NCBI GenBank assembly: GCA_900468805.1
Contig: UEIF01000054.1
Location: forward strand, 1 to 64,000
Direction of reading: 5' to 3'
Origin: Hyphomicrobiales bacterium
GTDB taxonomy: Bacteria; Pseudomonadota; Alphaproteobacteria; Rhizobiales; Rhizobiaceae
Length of the DNA stretch: 64,000 nucleotides
Under the pieces are notes generated by a model, which was not told where the DNA came from, made no database searches, and saw nothing but the letters and a program-made list of their open reading frames with translations. Position 1 is the stretch's first letter; each line of letters starts with the position of its first letter. The translations under genes and the position numbers were made by a program. Below are positions 52,316-62,007 of the stretch, piece by piece.

Positions 52316-53725
52316 ATGGACGAGCAGAGGCAGGCAAACACACGGGTCGGCATGGTCATGGCGACGATCCGGCAAAGGATTGCCGGGCGCAGCCTGACAC
52401 CCGGCGCAAAGCTACCCTCGATCCGCGGCCTCTCGGAAACCTTGAAAGTCTCGGCCTCGACGGTCGTCGATGCCTATGAGCGTCTGGTGGCCGAGGGCAC
52501 GATCCTCTCTCGTCCCGGTTCCGGCTTCTATGTCGCCAGCCAGACGGCGCCCTTGTCGCTTTCTGATATCGGCCCGAAGCTTGACCGCGCCATTGATCCC
52601 TTTTGGATATCGCGGCAATCGCTGGAGGCGCGCGACAGCGACTTGAAGCCGGGCTGCGGCTGGCTGCCGCCCTCGTGGTTTCCCGAAGATGCCATCCGCC
52701 GGACGCTGCGATCGCTCTCCCGCACCGAGGCCGCAAGTCTTTTCGACTACGGCTCGCCGCTCGGCCTCAAGCCGCTGCGCCAGCTCATTATCAGGCGCAT
52801 GGCAGAGCGCGGCATCGAGGCGGCGCCGGATCAGATCATGCTCACCGAATCCGGAACCCAGGCGATCGATTTCCTCTGCCGCTTCCTGATCGAACCCGGC
52901 GATACCGTGCTGGTCGATGATCCCTGTTATTTCAATTTCCATGCGCTGCTCAGAGCCCACCGCGCCAAGGTGGTGAGCGTTCCCTACACGCCCTCGGGCC
53001 CAGATATCGAACTCTTCGCCAAGGTGCTCGCCGAGGACAAGCCGCGGCTCTACATCACCAATTCAGCTATCCACAACCCGACCGGCGCAATGCTGTCGCC
53101 CGTTACGGCTCATCGGCTGCTGAAGCTCGCAGAACAACACGGCCTTACCATCATCGAGGACGATATCTTCGCCGATTTCGAACAGACGCCGGCACCGCGC
53201 CTTGCTGCCTTCGACGGCCTCGATCGCGTCATCCATATCGGCAGTTTCTCCAAGACGCTCTCGGCCTCGGCGCGCTGCGGCTTCATCGCCGCGAGGCCGG
53301 AATGGATCGAAGGCCTGACCGATCTCAAGATTGCAACCTCCTTCGGCGGTGCCCGGCTGAATGCCGAACTGGTGCTGAGCGTGCTGAGCGACGGTGGCTA
53401 TCGCAAACATACGGAGGGCCTGCGCAGCCGCCTGTCGAAGGCGATGTTCGATGTTACGACCCGGCTGAAAGCCCTTGATATCCGCCCCTGGCTGGAGCCG
53501 CAGGCCGGTATGTTCCTCTGGTGCCGCCTGCCTGATGGTCTGGATGCGGCTGTCGTGGCGCGCGCGGCGCTCGCCAAGAACGTTGTCCTTGCCCCTGGCA
53601 ATGCCTTCAGCCTGACGCAATCGGCAACCGGCTTCATGCGATTCAATGTGTCTCAGACGCTTGATCACCGGGTTTTCGAAGTGCTGCGTGACGCGCTCAA
53701 ACGGGCGGAACGGTCCGCTGGGTAA
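52316..53725 (+). CDS. MocR-type (GntR-aminotransferase) regulator 1
   Basis: The 469-residue product has an N-terminal GntR winged HTH (ATIRQRIAGRSLTPGAKLPS; SETLKVSASTVVDAYERLVA) and an aminotransferase-like domain that binds pyridoxal phosphate. The Lys is in HIGSFSKTLSASARCG (about residue 310), and NSAIHNPTGAML and IEDDIFADF are the other landmarks. AAGGA 8-10 nt upstream favours the ATG at 52316 over one at 52295. It is divergent from the EamA exporter, its probable target. Confidence 0.9.
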   Translation: MDEQRQANTRVGMVMATIRQRIAGRSLTPGAKLPSIRGLSETLKVSASTVVDAYERLVAEGTILSRPGSGFYVASQTAPLSLSDIGPKLDRAIDPFWISRQSLEARDSDLKPGCGWLPPSWFPEDAIRRTLRSLSRTEAASLFDYGSPLGLKPLRQLIIRRMAERGIEAAPDQIMLTESGTQAIDFLCRFLIEPGDTVLVDDPCYFNFHALLRAHRAKVVSVPYTPSGPDIELFAKVLAEDKPRLYITNSAIHNPTGAMLSPVTAHRLLKLAEQHGLTIIEDDIFADFEQTPAPRLAAFDGLDRVIHIGSFSKTLSASARCGFIAARPEWIEGLTDLKIATSFGGARLNAELVLSVLSDGGYRKHTEGLRSRLSKAMFDVTTRLKALDIRPWLEPQAGMFLWCRLPDGLDAAVVARAALAKNVVLAPGNAFSLTQSATGFMRFNVSQTLDHRVFEVLRDALKRAERSAG

Positions 53726-53833
53726 CACGCTGCCGCATGCTCATGTTTTAGGATGACAGGATCGCTGCGCAACAATATACAGTCAATCTAGACCGGATCC
53801 CGCCGGCCTTGATCATGGATTCTTGGATCACGC

Positions 53834-55237
53834 ATGAAAGACTGGCATCCCGATCTCCGCCGCTCCTCGAGCCCCCGTTATATGGCGATTGCCGATCTGA
53901 TCGAAATGGATCTAAAAGGCGGGGTACTGGCAGTAGGAGACCGGCTGCCGCCGCAGCGGGAGCTCGCAAAACGCCTCAATATCGATTTCACGACAGTGGC
54001 GCGCGGTTATGTGGAAGCGCAGAAGCGCGGGCTGGTGGATTCGCATGTCGGCCGCGGCACCTTCGTGACCGGCGGGCAGGGCAGGGAACGGTACGACGTT
54101 TTCGCCGATGCCGCGCCGGATCCGCGCCGGACATCCGTGGTCGATTATTCGATGAACTTGCCGCCGGAGCCCGACGATCCGAAGTTGGTGAGCCAGATGC
54201 GTGAAGGCATGGCTGCGGTGGCATCCAATCTCATTCCGCTGCTGCGCTATCAGGGATTTGGTGGTTCCGGCATGGACAAGGAGGCGGCTGCCATCTGGCT
54301 TGGCCGCCGTGGGCTGGTGCCCTCGCAGGAGCGCATTTTCGTGACGCCCGGCGCCCATCCGGCGCTGCTCGCGATCTTCGGCCTGCTGGCAAAGCCTGGA
54401 GAGACGGTGCTGTCGGAAAACATCACCTATCCCGGCATGCGCTCGATTGCCGCCCAGTTGCGGCTCAATCTCTCCGGCCTGCCGATGGATGACGAGGGCA
54501 TCCTGCCGGATGCCTTCGCGGAGGCCTGCGAGCGGCTGGCCCCAAGAGCACTCTATCTTAATCCGACGCTGCAGAACCCGCTGACGCTGACCATTCCGGA
54601 AAAGCGCCGCGAGGAGATCGCCGCCGTCGCCCGCAAATATCATGTGCCAATCGTCGAGGACGATGCCTATGGCTTCATCCCGCTGCATGGACCACCGCCG
54701 CTGGCGGCAATCGCGCCTGAGCTGACCTGGCATATCGGCGGCCTTGCCAAATGCATCGGCGCCGGCCTGCGGCTTGCCTATGTGGTGGCGCCGGACACCA
54801 AGGCGATCTGGCCCTTCGTCAGTGCCATGCGCACCAATAATGTCATGGCCTCGCCGATAACAGTGGCGCTCGCGACCCGTTGGATCGAGGATGGCACGGC
54901 AGACACGATCCTGCGTTTCATCCGCTCGGAGGCAGGCGCGCGCCAGCAGATGGTGGCGAATATCCTGCCAGAGGGTAGCTACAAGGCCGATCCGATCAGC
55001 TTCAATATCTGGCTGCCGCTCACCAATGGCTGGACCCGCTCGACCTTCGGCAGCCACATGCGCTCCTCCGGCATCGGCGTGGTGGCAAGCGATGCGTTTA
55101 CGGTGGAGGGGCCCGCGCCCGAAGCCGTGCGCGTCTGTCTCGGTGGACCGATCAGCCGCGAAAGACTGAAAGGCGCACTCGACTTCATGGCCCACGCGCT
55201 GGAAGGTCCACCGGAGATGTCGGCTTCGTTCTTCTAG
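53834..55237 (+). CDS. MocR-type (GntR-aminotransferase) regulator 2
   Basis: The 467-residue product has a GntR HTH (RLPPQRELAKRLNIDFTTVA) and a PLP-binding aminotransferase-like domain. Landmarks are VEDDAYGFIPL, LNPTLQNPLTLT, and the Lys in HIGGLAKCIGAGLRLAYV. It follows MocR 1 on the same strand with 108 nt between, but differs strongly in sequence. Its target gene is not evident, as no divergent partner or transporter is adjacent. Confidence 0.9.
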   Translation: MKDWHPDLRRSSSPRYMAIADLIEMDLKGGVLAVGDRLPPQRELAKRLNIDFTTVARGYVEAQKRGLVDSHVGRGTFVTGGQGRERYDVFADAAPDPRRTSVVDYSMNLPPEPDDPKLVSQMREGMAAVASNLIPLLRYQGFGGSGMDKEAAAIWLGRRGLVPSQERIFVTPGAHPALLAIFGLLAKPGETVLSENITYPGMRSIAAQLRLNLSGLPMDDEGILPDAFAEACERLAPRALYLNPTLQNPLTLTIPEKRREEIAAVARKYHVPIVEDDAYGFIPLHGPPPLAAIAPELTWHIGGLAKCIGAGLRLAYVVAPDTKAIWPFVSAMRTNNVMASPITVALATRWIEDGTADTILRFIRSEAGARQQMVANILPEGSYKADPISFNIWLPLTNGWTRSTFGSHMRSSGIGVVASDAFTVEGPAPEAVRVCLGGPISRERLKGALDFMAHALEGPPEMSASFF

Positions 55238-55294
55238 GGTGGAGCTTCGGGCTCGTAACGCCGGTCCGTCCAACGTCATCAAAGTCAGTAATGA

Positions 55295-55432
55295 AGACCC
55301 CGCCCCAACCCATCCCCACAAGGGGGAGGGGCTTAAGCTGCTGCGCCCGCCTGCCACTTCTTCTTCGAGGTTTCAGGACGGATGGGGCGGTGCGACAGAT
55401 CAGTCGCTCCCCCTTGTGGGGAGGGGTTTTCG
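55295..55432. repeat. Palindromic repeat family B, copy 2
   Basis: The left arm reads CCAACCCATCCCCACAAGGG then GGAGGGG; the right arm (55406 on) reads GCTCCCCCTTGTGGGGAGGG then GTTTT, a near inverted repeat. The CCCCACAAGGGGG core is shared with the mrpC/mrpD element. The 398-nt gap between MocR 2 and the DUF983 gene contains no coding sequence I can support. Confidence 0.7.
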
Positions 55433-55635
55433 AACGCGCAACCTCGTCCGGTTAATGATTGGACCTCCCGCCATCCCGCTCCTCTCGCACCCCGCAAACC
55501 CCATCCCCAAAATCTCTGCGTCATTCTGACGAATAGACTGGCAATCCGCTTCAATGTAATTATATTGTATGCATACATTATGAGGCATTGAATGGATTTC
55601 ATCAGTGCCTCGCAACGTCGAAAAGCGAGATCGCC

Positions 55636-56004
55636 ATGGACACCGAATATCCTCCTCTCCCTCCGATGCAGACCGGCATCCGGGGCCGCTGCCCGCGCTG
55701 CGGACAGGGGCATATGTTCAAGGGTTTCCTCACGCTGAAGAAGGAATGCGAAGTCTGCGGGCTCGATTATTCCTTCGCCGACCCGGCCGACGGCCCGGCC
55801 TTCTTCGTCATCTGCTTCGCCTGTGTGCCGAGCGTGCTGCTCGGTGTGTGGCTGGAAGTTGCCTTCTCCGCGCCGCTCTGGGTTCAGTTTCTGGTGACCG
55901 GCCCCTTCATGTTCGCCACCTGTATCCCGCCGCTGAGGCCGCTGAAGGGATGGCTGGTCGCAAGCCAATATTTCTACAAGGCCGAAGAGGGCAAGCTCGC
56001 CTGA
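55636..56004 (+). CDS. DUF983 family protein
   Basis: The 122-residue product has a zinc-ribbon-like N-terminus (RGRCPRCGQGHMFKGFL; CEVCGLDYSFADPADGPAFF) and two membrane helices (about 55-75 and 80-98). This is the DUF983 layout; the function is unknown. The start at 55636 is supported by the family pattern; 55588 would add 16 residues. It ends YKAEEGKLA. Confidence 0.88.
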   Translation: MDTEYPPLPPMQTGIRGRCPRCGQGHMFKGFLTLKKECEVCGLDYSFADPADGPAFFVICFACVPSVLLGVWLEVAFSAPLWVQFLVTGPFMFATCIPPLRPLKGWLVASQYFYKAEEGKLA

Positions 56005-56083
56005 TGTCCGTTCAACCTATTTGATGGGGCGGGAATGAGCGGCTTGCTAGGTCGTACCGGGGCATTGCAGGCTGCCCTGAACC

Positions 56084-57501
56084 TCAGATCTTGAAGACCT
56101 TATCTATCCCACGACGCGGAATGATGATTTCGACAAAGTGGGTGGTGTTGCGTATGAGGCAATGCGCCCCAAGGACCTCCTGGCGATCGTCTGAAGCGCG
56201 ATGTACGGTGAGATGGCCGGCGGCTCCGACCTTCTGGTTATCGAAATAACGGATATTTTCGCCGGGATCGCTGGCCGAAAGACTGATGGAAACGACCTTG
56301 TTGTCCTCCTTGGTTATTGCCTCATAGTACTTGAACATCAAATCGGTCCGGTCGATGAAGAAGCAGCGGCGCGACGGTGACAGGCCGTTGACATGGACGT
56401 GATCCAGCACGTCTCGATGGAAGATGATAGATTCCTTGCTGCCGCGCTGGTTAGGCGAAAAATATTCAACGAAATAGTCATTGATCGCCTGTCCTTGATC
56501 GTCTCGGACGTAAATGACGATCTGAAGATACTGATGGAGGGCATTGGTATCGTCAGGCATTGTCTTTCCAAGCTGCTCAGGCGTGCTTGCCGCAGTCGCC
56601 TCGCTAATCTTTCGCCAGTCCTCGGCGATCGCAGCATATTCGGCTTTGCCATTGCATTTCAGCGCCTGCAAAATGAGCTTGCCGAGACGGTCCGAAATGT
56701 CTTCGTTGGCCCCGCTTTGTTCGTCCGGCTTTATGATGGAGCTGTGGTCCCTGTCCGGAAGAATTGCAAAAGGGAAGAGCACGTCGCCAGCGCGGACATG
56801 CCATGGCACGGGTACAACCTCTGTATCCTTCTCGCTGTGTGAGAAATCCACCGTGAAACCGCGAACGTTGAGGTTGGCGGCTGCGCAGCGGATGGTTCCG
56901 TCACTGCCGTTCTCGTTGACGATTTCTCTCAAGACGTCTTCATAACCCTTGGTTCCGATGACGACGAACGGCACGATTTTATCCGGCCCATAGGGGCCGG
57001 CAGACTCTCCTGACGGTCGAGCAGGTCGCGCAGTGCGAGATCCCATTGATATTCGGAGGCGAGTTCCAATCCATTCAGCGTCTGCGTGCCCGTCTGAAAC
57101 CAGTTGTTCCATCCTTTGATGACGCGGCCGAGCATGCTCTTGCCGGTGGAGGCGAGCCGCGAGCCGAAATTGGCCGGCGCCAGCATTACCAGCCTCTTGA
57201 CCGGGCACTTCGCGGCATCGGGGTAGAAGCGGGAAATCCATTCGCGCGCAACAAGCCCGCCTGTGCTGTGCACGATCATGTCGAAGGGCGGCGTGAGCCG
57301 GCGGTTTCTGATCGCCTCGTTGACCGCAATATCCATCCGCGCCGCGACATCTTCGATGCGGACATCGTCATCAAGGGAAATGTAGTCGGCAAGCAGAATC
57401 CGTTGCGCATTGAATTTATTTCGAGCAAGAAAATCGCGAAGTGAAGTGAAGGACTGGGCTGTGTCACTCCAGCCATGCAGAATTGCAACATCAGCAGGCA
57501 T
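56084..57501 (-). pseudogene. Frameshifted lipase-like alpha/beta hydrolase
   Basis: Two minus-strand frames join near 56995-57015. The 5' part (57501 down) encodes VAILHGWSDTAQSFTSLRDF and the nucleophile motif IVHSTGGLVAREWI. In its natural continuation, DLALRDLLDRQ leads to GPYGPDKIVPFVVIGTKGY in the other frame, which carries on to 56084 (total about 470 codons). One base appears lost, or two gained, around the CAGGAGAGTCTGCC stretch. The C-terminal half (YFSPNQRGSKESIIFHRDVL) resembles a ligand-binding or jelly-roll extension I cannot name. It is a pseudogene or a sequencing error. Confidence 0.75.
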
Positions 57502-57720
57502 TATTTTCCTCCCATGTTCCGAAATACGAAAATCGGCTCAAAATTATATTTCTTTCAGGTGAGCTAAGATCCCAGCGGCGGATCATATACTTATTGTGTG
57601 CAATTGGAAGTTTTATTTATTGTTATATGCACGGGATTCTGCGCTCGCGAATGCATCGCGGCGTTCTCGAGGTCAGCCAAAATGCCGCAGTCATCGGGCG
57701 GCAAGACCTCTTGCAATTAG

Positions 57721-57755
57721 TGTACCGATAAGTACAATGCATAACGAAAGGTACA
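57721..57755. promoter_or_regulatory. TGTAC-N6-GTACA operator upstream of the NTF2-like gene
   Basis: TGTAC-CGATAA-GTACA (57721-57736) is a perfect inverted repeat, followed by a third half-site GGTACA at 57750. It is 41 nt before the NTF2-like start. The TetR protein encoded downstream is the likely binder. The rest of the 275-nt gap (57502-57776) shows no gene. Confidence 0.65.
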
Positions 57756-57776
57756 ACCCAACCACGGAGACCAGAT

Positions 57777-58238
57777 ATGCCCGCACCGCTTCCCCCCTTC
57801 ACTCATGAAACCGCAACCCAGAAGGTCCGTCTTGCCGAAGACGGCTGGAACAGCCGCGATCCGCAGCGCGTCTCGCTCGTCTATACGCCCGAGAGCCAGT
57901 GGCGGAACCGCGCCGAATTCGTCACCGGTCGCGCTGAGATCGTCGCTTTTCTTACGCGCAAATGGGCGAAGGAACTGGATTACCGGCTGATCAAGGAACT
58001 CTGGGCTTTCACCGACAATCGTATCGCCGTGCGCTTTGCCTATGAGTGGCATGACGACAGCAACAACTGGTTCCGTTCTTACGGTAACGAGAATTGGGAA
58101 TTCGATGCCGAGGGCTTGATGCAGCGCCGTTTCGCCTGCATCAACGATCTGCCGATCAAGGAATCGGATCGCAAGTTCCACTGGCCGCTCGGCCGGCGGC
58201 CCGACGACCATCCGGGCCTTTCCGACCTCGGCCTTTGA
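57777..58238 (+). CDS. NTF2-like (DUF1348) protein
   Basis: The 153-residue product has the SnoaL/NTF2-like fold of the DUF1348 type. It has AEDGWNSRDPQRVSLVYTPE, SQWRNRAEFVTGRAEIVAFL, AVRFAYEWHDDSNNWFRSYG and the conserved end RKFHWPLGRRPDDHPGLSDL. The role is unknown, often in stress operons. It is 25 nt upstream of a TetR gene on the same strand. Confidence 0.88.
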   Translation: MPAPLPPFTHETATQKVRLAEDGWNSRDPQRVSLVYTPESQWRNRAEFVTGRAEIVAFLTRKWAKELDYRLIKELWAFTDNRIAVRFAYEWHDDSNNWFRSYGNENWEFDAEGLMQRRFACINDLPIKESDRKFHWPLGRRPDDHPGLSDLGL

Positions 58239-58263
58239 GGCTGAAGGTGACCAAAGGTGAGTT

Positions 58264-58830
58264 GTGAAGACCGTTTATGAACGTGCCGATGTCGTGCCGC
58301 TGCTTGCGGAAATCTTCCGCGAGCTCGGCTACGAGGGCACGACATTGAGCCGCATCACCGAGCGTACCGGCATCGGCAAGGGTAGCCTCTATCACTTCTT
58401 TCCCGGTGGGAAGGAGGAGATGGCGGCCTCCGTCCTCGCCGATGTCGACGGCTGGTTCGAACGCGCCATCTACGAGCCGTTGCGCCATGACGATGCCAGG
58501 GCGGCAATCGATGCGATGTGGGCGAATGTCATGGACTATTTCCGCTCCGGCAGCCGCATCTGCCTCGTCGGCGCCTTTGCGCTGGACGACACGCGCGAGC
58601 GCTTCTCGCCGGTCATCCGGGATTATTTCGTCCGCTGGATCGAGGCACTGCGCCAGGCGTTGGTCCGCGCCGGTTACTCCGGGGAGGCTGCTCTTGCGGC
58701 AGCCGAAGAGGCGGTATCAGGTATTCAGGGCGCGCTGGTGCTCGCGCGGGCGCTGGATGACAAGGATATGTTTCGCAGGACCCTGGACCGGCTGGCCGGC
58801 AGGCTGACTGCGACGAAACGTGAGGGATAG
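58264..58830 (+). CDS. TetR/AcrR family regulator
   Basis: The 188-residue product starts at GTG. The HTH is LSRITERTGIGKGSLYHFFP (about 28-47), followed by GGKEEMAASVLADVDGWFE, as in the AcrR/LmrA-YxaF-like group. It forms an operon with the NTF2-like gene and probably autoregulates through the TGTAC palindrome upstream. Confidence 0.86.
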   Translation: MKTVYERADVVPLLAEIFRELGYEGTTLSRITERTGIGKGSLYHFFPGGKEEMAASVLADVDGWFERAIYEPLRHDDARAAIDAMWANVMDYFRSGSRICLVGAFALDDTRERFSPVIRDYFVRWIEALRQALVRAGYSGEAALAAAEEAVSGIQGALVLARALDDKDMFRRTLDRLAGRLTATKREG

Positions 58831-58923
58831 GCGGTGACCGCTGCGTCGGCAGGAGCACGAATGCTGGCAACGCGGGGAAAGCGGGTGAGGGGTCCAGGAC
58901 GTCCTCACCCGGCAGGATTGTAT

Positions 58924-59058
58924 CTAGGAGTCGTTCTGCGAGGGCAGGCGGACGGGGCGCGGATTCTCGCGCTGCGTGCGTACCTGGCGCCACTCGTTTT
59001 CCATCTGGTCGACGACGTGCTGGGGGATCTTGGTCGGAGTTTCTGCGGTGGTCTGCAT
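58924..59058 (-). CDS. Small hydrophilic protein, unknown function
   Basis: The 44-residue product has MQTTAETPTKIPQHVVDQME, then NEWRQVRTQRENPRPVRLPS at its end. A good site, GAGAGGTATACG, precedes the start; an in-frame ATG at 59112 is less likely. It is very polar, without a membrane segment. No family is recognised. Confidence 0.5.
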   Translation of the reverse strand: MQTTAETPTKIPQHVVDQMENEWRQVRTQRENPRPVRLPSQNDS

Positions 59059-59174
59059 CGTATACCTCTCTTCCTCAGCAAGGATGTGCTTACGAATTGA
59101 TGCATCGCACAATAAAAACTGCGTGTAAATAAACCAGCGTCACACTTGAAACGATTTAGTTAATTTCAATCGAT

Positions 59175-59191
59175 TAAGCGAACGTTAACCA
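59175..59191 (+). promoter_or_regulatory. CtrA box upstream of the lysozyme-like gene
   Basis: TTAA-GCGAACG-TTAACC is an exact fit to TTAA-N7-TTAA, 25 nt before the start of the GH19-like gene. CtrA is the master cell-cycle regulator in alphaproteobacteria. Confidence 0.6.
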
Positions 59192-59215
59192 CAAAAGACC
59201 TCCGAGAGCCGTATC

Positions 59216-59854
59216 ATGACTGTCTCGCTCGACCGGCAATTCTTCTTCGACACTGTGCAGCACTCGCTGTTCAAGGGCAGCCTCGCGCCGGCCCAAATCG
59301 AGGGCATGAACGCCATCTTTGACTACTGGGACGCGAATTTGGCTACCGCAGATCGGCGCTGGCTGGCCTATATATTAGCCACCGCGTTTCATGAGACGGC
59401 TTACACGATGCAGCCTGTGCGCGAGACGCTGGCAACAAGTGATTCGCGCGCCGTCGAGATTCTCGAGGCCGCCTTTGCGGGCGGCCGGCTCTCCTGGGTG
59501 AAGACGCCCTATTGGCGGCCGGACGAGGATGGCAACAGCTGGCTCGGCCGCGGGCTGGTTCAGCTGACCCACAGGCGCAATTACGAAGCGATGAGTGAAG
59601 TGACCGGCATCGATCTCGTCGCTCGTCCCGACCGGGCGATGGAAATGGCGCCGGCCGTGACGATCCTGATCGAGGGCATGCTGCGCGGCAGCTTCACCAG
59701 CCACCGGCTTTGCGACCACCTCAATGAGGAGAGGGAAGACTGGGTCAATGCGCGCCGCATCGTCAACGGCACCGACAGGGCGGAAAAGCTCGCCGGATAC
59801 GGACAGGCCTTCCTCGCTGCGATCCGCACGGAGCAATGCGGTTCGTGGACTTGA
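59216..59854 (+). CDS. GH19/chitinase-like lysozyme domain protein
   Basis: The 212-residue lysozyme-fold protein has AYILATAFHETAYTMQPVRE, with Glu60 and Glu70 the candidate catalytic pair. It also has WLGRGLVQLTHRRNYEAMSE and a helical C-terminus (WVNARRIVNGTDRAEKLAGY), as in phage-type endolysins of the GH19 class. No signal peptide is present. No holin, spanin or other phage genes lie nearby, so it may be a cell-wall enzyme of the host. A perfect CtrA box lies upstream. Confidence 0.8.
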   Translation: MTVSLDRQFFFDTVQHSLFKGSLAPAQIEGMNAIFDYWDANLATADRRWLAYILATAFHETAYTMQPVRETLATSDSRAVEILEAAFAGGRLSWVKTPYWRPDEDGNSWLGRGLVQLTHRRNYEAMSEVTGIDLVARPDRAMEMAPAVTILIEGMLRGSFTSHRLCDHLNEEREDWVNARRIVNGTDRAEKLAGYGQAFLAAIRTEQCGSWT

Positions 59855-60003
59855 TCTAACGCCTTGGCCGGCGAGCTTCCGCGATGTCGAAACCGCTGGA
59901 GGCTGATGACTTCCGCCTGCCAGCCGACACGCTATCGCGACGATGCAGCTGACATTGCCCTGCCGCCGGTTTTCAGCGATAAAATGCATGCCGAGGTGTT
60001 GTC

Positions 60004-61224
60004 GTGAAAGCTCCAAAGCAAAGTCGTGGACCGCTGTTTGAACCGCTTCAGCTGCCTTGCGGTTTGACCCTTGATAATCGAATTGCGAAATCGGCGATGT
60101 CGGATTCGCTAGGCGACGGAACCGGGCATCCGACCGCTGCGCAGATGAGGCTCTATCAACGCTGGGCCGAAGGTGGATTGGCCGTATCCATAATCGGAGA
60201 GGTCCAGCTTACCTCCGGCTACGCCGAGAACCCCGGTAACCTGGTGCTCAACGAAGCATCGGACCTCGAACAATTCAGAAAACTTGCTCTGCACGGCAGC
60301 CAAAACGGCACCAGGCTCTGGCTGCAACTCGGTCACGCTGGAGCTCTTGCCTATGCACCGACAAGCAACCCGAAGGGTCCGAGTGCTTTCGACGTGCAAG
60401 GCCTGCGTTGCGCGGAAATCACATTGAAGGAACTAGGCCGATTGCCCTCGCAATATGCAACGACAGCCCGGCTTGCGCAGCAGGCGGGGTTTGGCGGTGT
60501 GCAAATTCACGCGGCACATGGATTTCTGCTGAGCCAGTTTCTTTCACCGTTGTTCAACAGGCGGCGCGATACATACGGAGGGGAGATCGCCCATCGTATG
60601 CGGATTCTGCTGGAAGTTATCGAAGCAACCCGGGTCGCTGTCGGACCGGCTTTCCCGATCGCCGTGAAACTGAATTCTTCGGACGAACTGGAAGGAGGGT
60701 TCGACGAGGATGACGCGCTGGAAGTGGTGACGGCGCTGGACCGATCTTCGATCGACCTGATCGATATCAGCGGCGGGACTTACTTTCCTGGTGCAAAATC
60801 AGCCTCCGACAGGGCGGGTCGGGGGCCTTACTTCTTCGAATTCGCGAAACGCGCACGCGCTGTCACAACCAAGCCCCTTATGCTGACGGGCGGTTTCAAG
60901 ACTCGCGGGCAGGCTGAAGACGCCGTGGCATACGGTGCCGTCGACATTGTGGGTCTTGCGCGCGCACTCGCCCTTGAGCCTTCTCTTCCCAATCTTTGGA
61001 AAGAAAACCAGAGATCGGAGCCGTCCTTTCCCAGGTTCCCAAACGCTCCGGAGGGCGGGATCACCGCATGGTACACGATGCGGCTCGCCGAGATCGGTGT
61101 TGACAACGATCCACCCGATTCCAGCGACCTCGAACAGGCCGTCCGCGACTATGCGGAACGGAACAAGCATCGAACAAAAGTCTGGTTGGCTCACTTTGCC
61201 AAGGAGGCAGCCGGAAGCAACTGA
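60004..61224 (+). CDS. NADH:flavin oxidoreductase (Old Yellow Enzyme family)
   Basis: The 406-residue FMN-dependent TIM-barrel protein has LWLQLGHAGA, the active-site pair HAAH at 169-172, SQFLSPLFNRRRDTYGG and LMLTGGF near the phosphate site. It reduces electrophilic alkenes or related compounds with NAD(P)H. The start is GTG. It is convergent with a TetR gene, and the region has slightly different codon use from its neighbours. It may belong to the TetR/DUF417/YeeE stress group downstream (inference). Confidence 0.87.
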   Translation: MKAPKQSRGPLFEPLQLPCGLTLDNRIAKSAMSDSLGDGTGHPTAAQMRLYQRWAEGGLAVSIIGEVQLTSGYAENPGNLVLNEASDLEQFRKLALHGSQNGTRLWLQLGHAGALAYAPTSNPKGPSAFDVQGLRCAEITLKELGRLPSQYATTARLAQQAGFGGVQIHAAHGFLLSQFLSPLFNRRRDTYGGEIAHRMRILLEVIEATRVAVGPAFPIAVKLNSSDELEGGFDEDDALEVVTALDRSSIDLIDISGGTYFPGAKSASDRAGRGPYFFEFAKRARAVTTKPLMLTGGFKTRGQAEDAVAYGAVDIVGLARALALEPSLPNLWKENQRSEPSFPRFPNAPEGGITAWYTMRLAEIGVDNDPPDSSDLEQAVRDYAERNKHRTKVWLAHFAKEAAGSN

Positions 61225-61275
61225 AGCCGACGACGCCAGCCTTATCTGGCGGATGGAACGGTTATCGGTTTCTGA

Positions 61276-61851
61276 CTAATCGCGTTCCATCGTCGCGAGG
61301 ATAGCGGCCGCCATCCGTTTCGCCTGGCGGCCGGGCTCCGCTGAGCGAACCACTTGGGCTACGGCCGTTGCTCCCTCATGAAGAATATTGATTTCGTCCG
61401 CCACACGTCTTGGGTCGCGGAACCGTGCAGCATGAGCAAGTTCTTCGAAATAGGCGAGCGTCAGGCGCTTGTGCATGCTGGCGGCACGAAACACGGGATC
61501 GACAATGTCCTTGTGTTCTCCTGTGGCGGCCATAAAGCTGCAGCCCCTGAAGTCCTTGTCTTTGAACCAGAGCTGCAGAAAGTCGAACGTCAACAAAATC
61601 CGCTCTGCCGGATCACTTGCTCGCTTTTCCACAAACTCGCGCATCTCACGGCGATCCTCTTCGTCGCGCCGCTCGAGCGCGGCAACGATCAGATCCTCCT
61701 TGGTCTGGAAGTGCCGATACAACGTCGTTTTGGCGACGCCGCTTTCCGCGATAATCAAATCGACCCCCGTTGCCTGATACCCATTCTCGTTGAACAGACG
61801 GAGGGCCGTTTCAAGAAGATGGTCCCTGATCTCTGATCGCCGCATTGTCAC
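61276..61851 (-). CDS. TetR/AcrR family regulator of the DUF417/YeeE genes
   Basis: The 191-residue product has TetR_N with ATGVDLIIAESGVAKTTLYR (about 27-46) and a ligand domain containing a single cysteine in KDFRGCSFMAATGE. It is divergent from DUF417 with operators in between (see 61867-62061); GATCTGTA also occurs 16 nt upstream of its own start (61867-61874). It likely autoregulates and represses the DUF417-YeeE pair. Confidence 0.88.
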   Translation of the reverse strand: MTMRRSEIRDHLLETALRLFNENGYQATGVDLIIAESGVAKTTLYRHFQTKEDLIVAALERRDEEDRREMREFVEKRASDPAERILLTFDFLQLWFKDKDFRGCSFMAATGEHKDIVDPVFRAASMHKRLTLAYFEELAHAARFRDPRRVADEINILHEGATAVAQVVRSAEPGRQAKRMAAAILATMERD

Positions 61852-62007
61852 ACCTCAAACAAAACTGATCTGTAGCGATAGTTAGGTGTTTCAGTAACCA
61901 ATGGCAATGCACAAGCGCAGACAATTCCTTTGAACACCGCTTTCCGCCGATTGAGCTCGCGGGCTTTCTGCATCGGAGAGCGACGATGATCGCGCTTTCG
62001 TGATTTG

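Noticed and set aside
53912..55357. 481-codon minus-strand open frame opposite MocR 2
   Set aside because: Antisense shadow. The plus strand has the GntR HTH and PLP Lys motifs.
59216..59854. Lysozyme-like gene as evidence of a prophage
   Set aside because: No holin, integrase, capsid or att-like repeats lie nearby, so a prophage is not supported.
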